Shown here in pieces: positions 55,255 through 58,628 of a stretch of 58,628 nt of DNA. This DNA is from Alphaproteobacteria bacterium (GTDB taxonomy: Bacteria > Pseudomonadota > Alphaproteobacteria > Sphingomonadales > Kordiimonadaceae): the NCBI GenBank assembly GCA_006226495.1, contig SBGU01000027.1:1-58628 (forward strand), read 5' to 3'. A program made the translations under genes and the position numbers. The first letter of the stretch is position 1, and each line of letters begins with the position of its first letter. A model generated the notes under the pieces. The model did no database searches. It was not told the origin of the DNA and saw nothing but the letters and a program-made list of their open reading frames with translations.

Positions 55255-56643
55255 ATGGATGAGCAACCGGTACAGCCAAAAAGCCATGCATGGGGCCCGG
55301 CCATGCTGTGGGCAATCCTGAACTGGCGCCCGGTCCGCTTCATCCGCACCTTCTTCAAAAAGCCGCTGCTGGCGGCGTTTCTACTGGGCATGACCAGCGG
55401 TTTTCCGCTCACGGTCATCCTCGGTATCATGACCGTCTGGCTGTCGACCTACGATATTTCCAAAACCACCATCGGCGCCTTTTCGCTGGCGACCTTGCCC
55501 TATTCGCTGAAGGTCTGCTGGTCGCCGCTCCTGGACCGCGGCCGGCTCGGCCATTTCAGCCGTGCCTTCGGCCAGCGCCGGGCCTGGCTTGTGATCATCA
55601 TGGCCCTTCTGGGGCTGGCGCTCTGGACCCTTGCCGGTCTTCGGCCTGACCGGAATCTGGCGGAAATCGGCCTTTTATGTGTGCTCATCGGCTTCCTGTC
55701 CGCCAGCTTCGATATCGTGTCCGACGCCTACCGCATTGAGGTGACACCAAAGGTCGACCTGGCCCACAGCGCCGGCATGTACCAGTGGGGGTACCGGCTT
55801 GCGAACCTGATCGCCGGGGCCGGTGTGTTCATGGTGGCGGGCTATTATACCTGGGGCCTGGCCATCAGCCTGCTGCCGCTGTTGCTGGTGCCCGGCCTGA
55901 TGGCCATCCTGTGGATTGGTGAACCAAAAGTTGTTGTAGACGACTTTCTGGCAAAAGAACGCACCCGCACCGCCGCGATGGAGGGCTATAAAAAATGGCT
56001 CTATGAAGCGGTGGTCTTGCCCTTCAAGGAATTCCTGTTGCGCCGCAACTGGTTCTGGATTCTGGCCTTCATTGTGCTCGTGAAGTTCGGGGATGTGATG
56101 GCGTCGATCATGACCGGGCCGTTTCTCAACGAACTGGGCTTCAGCCTTGTCGAAATGGCCTTTGCCAACAAGACCGTGGGTGCCATCGCGGCCGGCCTCG
56201 GCGGCTTTGCCGGTGTGGCCATCTGGTGGTGGCTCGATACCTTCAAGGCGCTGCTGGTCAGCGTGCTGTTCATGATGGTGACCAACCTCGGTTTCGTCTG
56301 GCTCGACAGTGTCGGCCATGACACCACCGCGCTTGCGATTGCGGTCGGGCTCGAGAATTTTGCCACGGGTGCCGGCGGCACGGTGATGATCGCCTATTTC
56401 GGCAGCCTCTGTAACCTGTCGTTCACGGCCACCCAATATTCGCTTCTGACCATGCTTTCGAGCGTGGCGCGCGGCTTTTTCGGCGGTTTTTCCGGGATGG
56501 TTGCCGATGCCACCAACTGGACCCAGTTTTTCCTGATTTCGACGGCGATGGCCCTGCCCGGCCTCATTTTCTTGCTAATTCTCTGGAAAAAGGATATCAG
56601 CGCGACCGGTCTTGAAAATGTGAAGACCGGCGGCGACATATGA
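55255..56643 (+). CDS. ampG: AmpG-like muropeptide permease (MFS)
   Basis: 462 residues with about twelve to fourteen TM helices. The early LLGMTSGFPLTVILGIMTVW and the loop SLATLPYSLKVCWSPLLDRG are the AmpG signature, as is SASFDIVSDAYRIE. AmpG imports anhydro-muropeptides from the periplasm for cell-wall recycling. Relatives commonly have the same length and C-terminal extension. It is followed by an acyltransferase gene after 64 bases. Confidence 0.88.
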   Translation: MDEQPVQPKSHAWGPAMLWAILNWRPVRFIRTFFKKPLLAAFLLGMTSGFPLTVILGIMTVWLSTYDISKTTIGAFSLATLPYSLKVCWSPLLDRGRLGHFSRAFGQRRAWLVIIMALLGLALWTLAGLRPDRNLAEIGLLCVLIGFLSASFDIVSDAYRIEVTPKVDLAHSAGMYQWGYRLANLIAGAGVFMVAGYYTWGLAISLLPLLLVPGLMAILWIGEPKVVVDDFLAKERTRTAAMEGYKKWLYEAVVLPFKEFLLRRNWFWILAFIVLVKFGDVMASIMTGPFLNELGFSLVEMAFANKTVGAIAAGLGGFAGVAIWWWLDTFKALLVSVLFMMVTNLGFVWLDSVGHDTTALAIAVGLENFATGAGGTVMIAYFGSLCNLSFTATQYSLLTMLSSVARGFFGGFSGMVADATNWTQFFLISTAMALPGLIFLLILWKKDISATGLENVKTGGDI

Positions 56644-56707
56644 TGTCACAGTTCAGTCAAATAGCTGTAATATGCCTGCCACACCGTGCCTCTATCAGGA
56701 TGGCCTT

Positions 56708-57601
56708 ATGAAAAAATACGCCCCCATTCGCCCCACAGTCGCTGCCGCCCAGGCCATGGCCGGCGCGCCTTCCTATGTCCGGCAGGGCAGCCTCGAGGTC
56801 CGGCTTGCGCGCTCCTTTAAGGAGATCAAGGCGGCCCAGAAGCTCCGCTACAAGATCTTCTACGAGGAAATGCAGGCCAAGCCCGACTGGCGCATGCGCA
56901 TGACCAAGCGCGACATCGACGCCTATGACGTGGTGTGCGACCACCTGCTTGTCATCGACCATGACCGGCCGAAAAAAAAGCAGATCGTGGGCACCTACCG
57001 GCTCTTGCGCCAGGAAGTGGCCGAGGCACACAGCGGTTTCTATTCCGCGCATGAATATGACCTGCGCCCCTTGATGAGCGAAAGCTTCAAGGCCCAGATG
57101 GGCGAAGGCCGCCAGCTCCTCGAGCTCGGCCGGTCGTGTGTGCACAAGGATTACCGCGCCAATTCCACCATCAACATGCTGTGGAAGGGCATCGCCGAAT
57201 ATCTGAAGGACCATAACATCGCCTATATGTTCGGCTGCGCGAGCTTCGAGGGCACCAGGCCCGAGGACTTCAAGGAAGCGCTGGCGTATCTCTATCACAA
57301 CCATCTGGTGGCGGATGACTTCAAGGTCCGCGCGCTGGATGGCCAACTGGTCGAGATGAACACCATGCCGGCCGAGGAACTGGACGTGAAACGCGCCCGC
57401 CGCGCCTTGCCGCCCCTCATCAAGGGGTACCTGCGCATCGGCTGTTTCATTGGCGACGGTGCCGTGATCGATACCCAGTTCGGCACCACGGATGTGTTTA
57501 TCCTGTTGCCGGTCGAGCGGATCGCCAGCCGCTATTCCAAACATTATGATCTGGGCGCCGAAGCCAACGACAGCGACGAAAAGGTCGCCGCCGCGCTTTA
57601 A
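56708..57601 (+). CDS. GNAT acyltransferase, OlsB/hemolysin-like
   Basis: The ATG at 56708 follows AGGATGG and gives 297 residues. Features of the ornithine-acyl-ACP N-acyltransferase (hemolysin) group are LARSFKEIKAAQKLRYKIFY, IVGTYRLLRQ, LLELGRSCVHKDYR and MFGCASFEGT. Such enzymes attach a 3-hydroxy fatty acid to ornithine for membrane ornithine lipids. olsA is not next to it, so another acyl acceptor is possible. It ends in a strong terminator. Confidence 0.85.
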   Translation: MKKYAPIRPTVAAAQAMAGAPSYVRQGSLEVRLARSFKEIKAAQKLRYKIFYEEMQAKPDWRMRMTKRDIDAYDVVCDHLLVIDHDRPKKKQIVGTYRLLRQEVAEAHSGFYSAHEYDLRPLMSESFKAQMGEGRQLLELGRSCVHKDYRANSTINMLWKGIAEYLKDHNIAYMFGCASFEGTRPEDFKEALAYLYHNHLVADDFKVRALDGQLVEMNTMPAEELDVKRARRALPPLIKGYLRIGCFIGDGAVIDTQFGTTDVFILLPVERIASRYSKHYDLGAEANDSDEKVAAAL

Positions 57602-57629
57602 CAAGTCGTTCCAGACAACATACTGAAGA

Positions 57630-57656
57630 CACCCCGGCATTCCCGGGGTGTTTTTG
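57630..57656 (+). terminator. rho-independent terminator after OlsB-like gene
   Basis: CACCCCGG and CCGGGGTG form a hairpin with a short loop, followed by TTTTTG, 28 bases after the stop. Confidence 0.85.
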
Positions 57657-57662
57657 TTTGGG

Positions 57663-58301
57663 CTATTTGCGGAACACCAGCGAAAAATTGTTGGCAGGCA
57701 TGGCCAGGACGGCAGGCGACCGGAAGCCGGCGGTTTCGGCCAGGTCGATCACCTCTTCCATGTCGCGCACACCCCAGTCGATGCTGTGGCGCTTGAGCGA
57801 CAGGTCGAAGGCGGCGTTCGAATCCGCGGTATGCTTGCCGCCGCGCCTGTAGGGGCCATACAGATACAGGATGCCGCCCGCGCCCAGCAGGCGACCGGCA
57901 CCCGCGATCAGCGCTTCGGCCACCGCCCAGGGCGCGATATGGATCAGGTTGATGGCGGCAACGGCCCGCACCGGCGCCGGCAGTTCATGCAGCGGCCAGG
58001 GCGCCAGCACATCCAGTTCGCGGGGCGGCAGCAGGTTTGGCGCCGCGCCCTCGTCGCGCCAGGCGCTGATGCTGGCCAGGTGCGCGGGGTCGATATCGGT
58101 CGGTTGCCAATAAAGGGTCGGGAAACGCGGCGCCAGATAGGCGGCATGTTCGCCGGTGCCGCTCGCGATCTCGAGCAAGGTCCCGTCGGACGGCAGGTGC
58201 GCTTTCAGGACCGAAAGGATGGCGTCGCGGTTGCGTTCTGTCGCGGGCGCATGCAGGCGCGCGTCTGCGCCCACCGCGTCCGGATTGAAGAAACGCGCCA
58301 T
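57663..58301 (-). CDS. DUF938 SAM-dependent methyltransferase-like protein
   Basis: 212 residues. The start MARFFNPDAVGADARLHAPATERN is followed by the SAM-binding LLEIASGTGEHAAYLAPRFP, then WQPTDIDP and the conserved NLIHIAPWAVAEAL with YGPYRRGGKHTADSN. This is the DUF938/METTL26 family, whose substrate is unknown. Its start shares its last base with the upstream DUF6460 gene, showing tight coupling. Confidence 0.88.
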   Translation of the reverse strand: MARFFNPDAVGADARLHAPATERNRDAILSVLKAHLPSDGTLLEIASGTGEHAAYLAPRFPTLYWQPTDIDPAHLASISAWRDEGAAPNLLPPRELDVLAPWPLHELPAPVRAVAAINLIHIAPWAVAEALIAGAGRLLGAGGILYLYGPYRRGGKHTADSNAAFDLSLKRHSIDWGVRDMEEVIDLAETAGFRSPAVLAMPANNFSLVFRK

Positions 58302-58546
58302 CAGCGGCGCATCCGGTCGCGGAAAAAGAACAGCAAATATACGGGTACGACGATGGTGGCGCCCAGAAGCACATATTTGAGGCCGCTGCCCACAAGCCAG
58401 TCCCAGAAGGCCGCCAGCTTGTTGGCGAGCCAGCCGTATACGTCACCCGGGCTCCAGTCGAGCCAGTAGAGGAGCGCGCCGACGATGAAGCTCCAGACCA
58501 GAAGCTGGATGACAGTGCCAATACTGATGGATTTAGAACCGGCCAC
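58301..58546 (-). CDS. DUF6460-type small membrane protein
   Basis: 81 residues with two TM helices (IQLLVWSFIVGALLYWLDWS and GLKYVLLGATIVVPVYLLFF) and a basic tail (RDRMRR). The linker PGDVYGWLANKLAAFWDWL is typical of this alphaproteobacterial family of unknown role. It overlaps the DUF938 gene end to end and follows a partial gene by 15 bases. Confidence 0.75.
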   Translation of the reverse strand: MAGSKSISIGTVIQLLVWSFIVGALLYWLDWSPGDVYGWLANKLAAFWDWLVGSGLKYVLLGATIVVPVYLLFFFRDRMRR

Positions 58547-58560
58547 CGTGTGCCCTTTCC

Positions 58561-58628
58561 CTAGTGTTCATTATGCCAGCGCCCGGACGGCAGTTGCCGC
58601 GCGAGGCAGGTGTCCGCGTCCGCCGCCA
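58561..58628 (-). CDS. 3' end of a gene running off the window
   Basis: The last 68 bases read in one open minus-strand frame ending ...ARQLPSGRWHNEH and a TAG (58561-58563), just 15 bases before the DUF6460 start. It is probably the C-terminus of an upstream core gene. Too short to identify. Confidence 0.4.
   Translation of the reverse strand, partial: AADADTCLARQLPSGRWHNEH

Overview
The window reads as an alphaproteobacterial chromosome (GC-rich housekeeping half; gene order such as pheST-rplT-rpmI, rpsA-ihfB-lapA-pyrF and rsmB-rpe-heparinase-purH) whose left ~28 kb is an acquired island. The island's right edge lies at about 28,254, where a GC-rich 3' fragment of comM (Mg-chelatase-like ATPase) abruptly follows AT-richer DNA. 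comM is a known integration hotspot for genomic islands. The left edge is outside the window, and no integrase or transposase operon is visible inside it.

Island layout: an HNH nuclease (0.3-1.2 kb); a heavy-metal module (1.7-9.2 kb: MerR regulator, CDF exporter, small Cys/His secreted protein, CzcCBA RND pump, PII-like protein); a four-gene operon of unknown membrane and small proteins with a divergent XRE regulator and palindromic operators (9.5-12.1 kb); a YedK-type SRAP protein and an IS3-type transposase scrap (12.1-13.1 kb); a block of hydrolases, nucleases and membrane proteins (DUF2235 hydrolase, secreted NUC1-type nuclease, Cys-rich protein, SLATT membrane protein overlapping a secreted EEP nuclease, and an unknown protein with a Gly/Ala-rich segment; 13.1-18.9 kb); a complete ABC-3C three-component conflict system (19.0-22.7 kb); and a relic of another ATPase gene (23.1 kb).

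The most remarkable locus is 23.45-27.98 kb. Four closely spaced + strand genes encode a bacterial gasdermin-like pore protein, an unrecognised 425-residue protein, a CHAT (caspase-like) protease, and a 400-residue protein whose N-terminal ~100 residues are an almost intact ribosomal protein S10 (NusE) domain fused to an unknown C-terminal region. I propose a gasdermin abortive-infection cassette in which the S10 copy is a bait or sensor for attack on, or takeover of, the ribosome or the NusB-NusE antitermination complex. I know of no described system with this composition. The operon, the S10 domain and the CHAT residues are read directly; the function is inference.

The right half (28.3-58.6 kb) is ordinary core genome: acetyl-CoA synthetase, both PheRS subunits, L20 and L35, S1, IHF-beta, CMP kinase, PyrF, PurH, Rpe, RsmB-like methyltransferase, AmpG-like permease and assorted small conserved proteins. 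Between them lie two families of palindromic intergenic repeats, a 168-bp duplication of the 3' end of a DUF3052 gene, and a near-perfect 34-bp palindrome sitting in frame inside a coding sequence.
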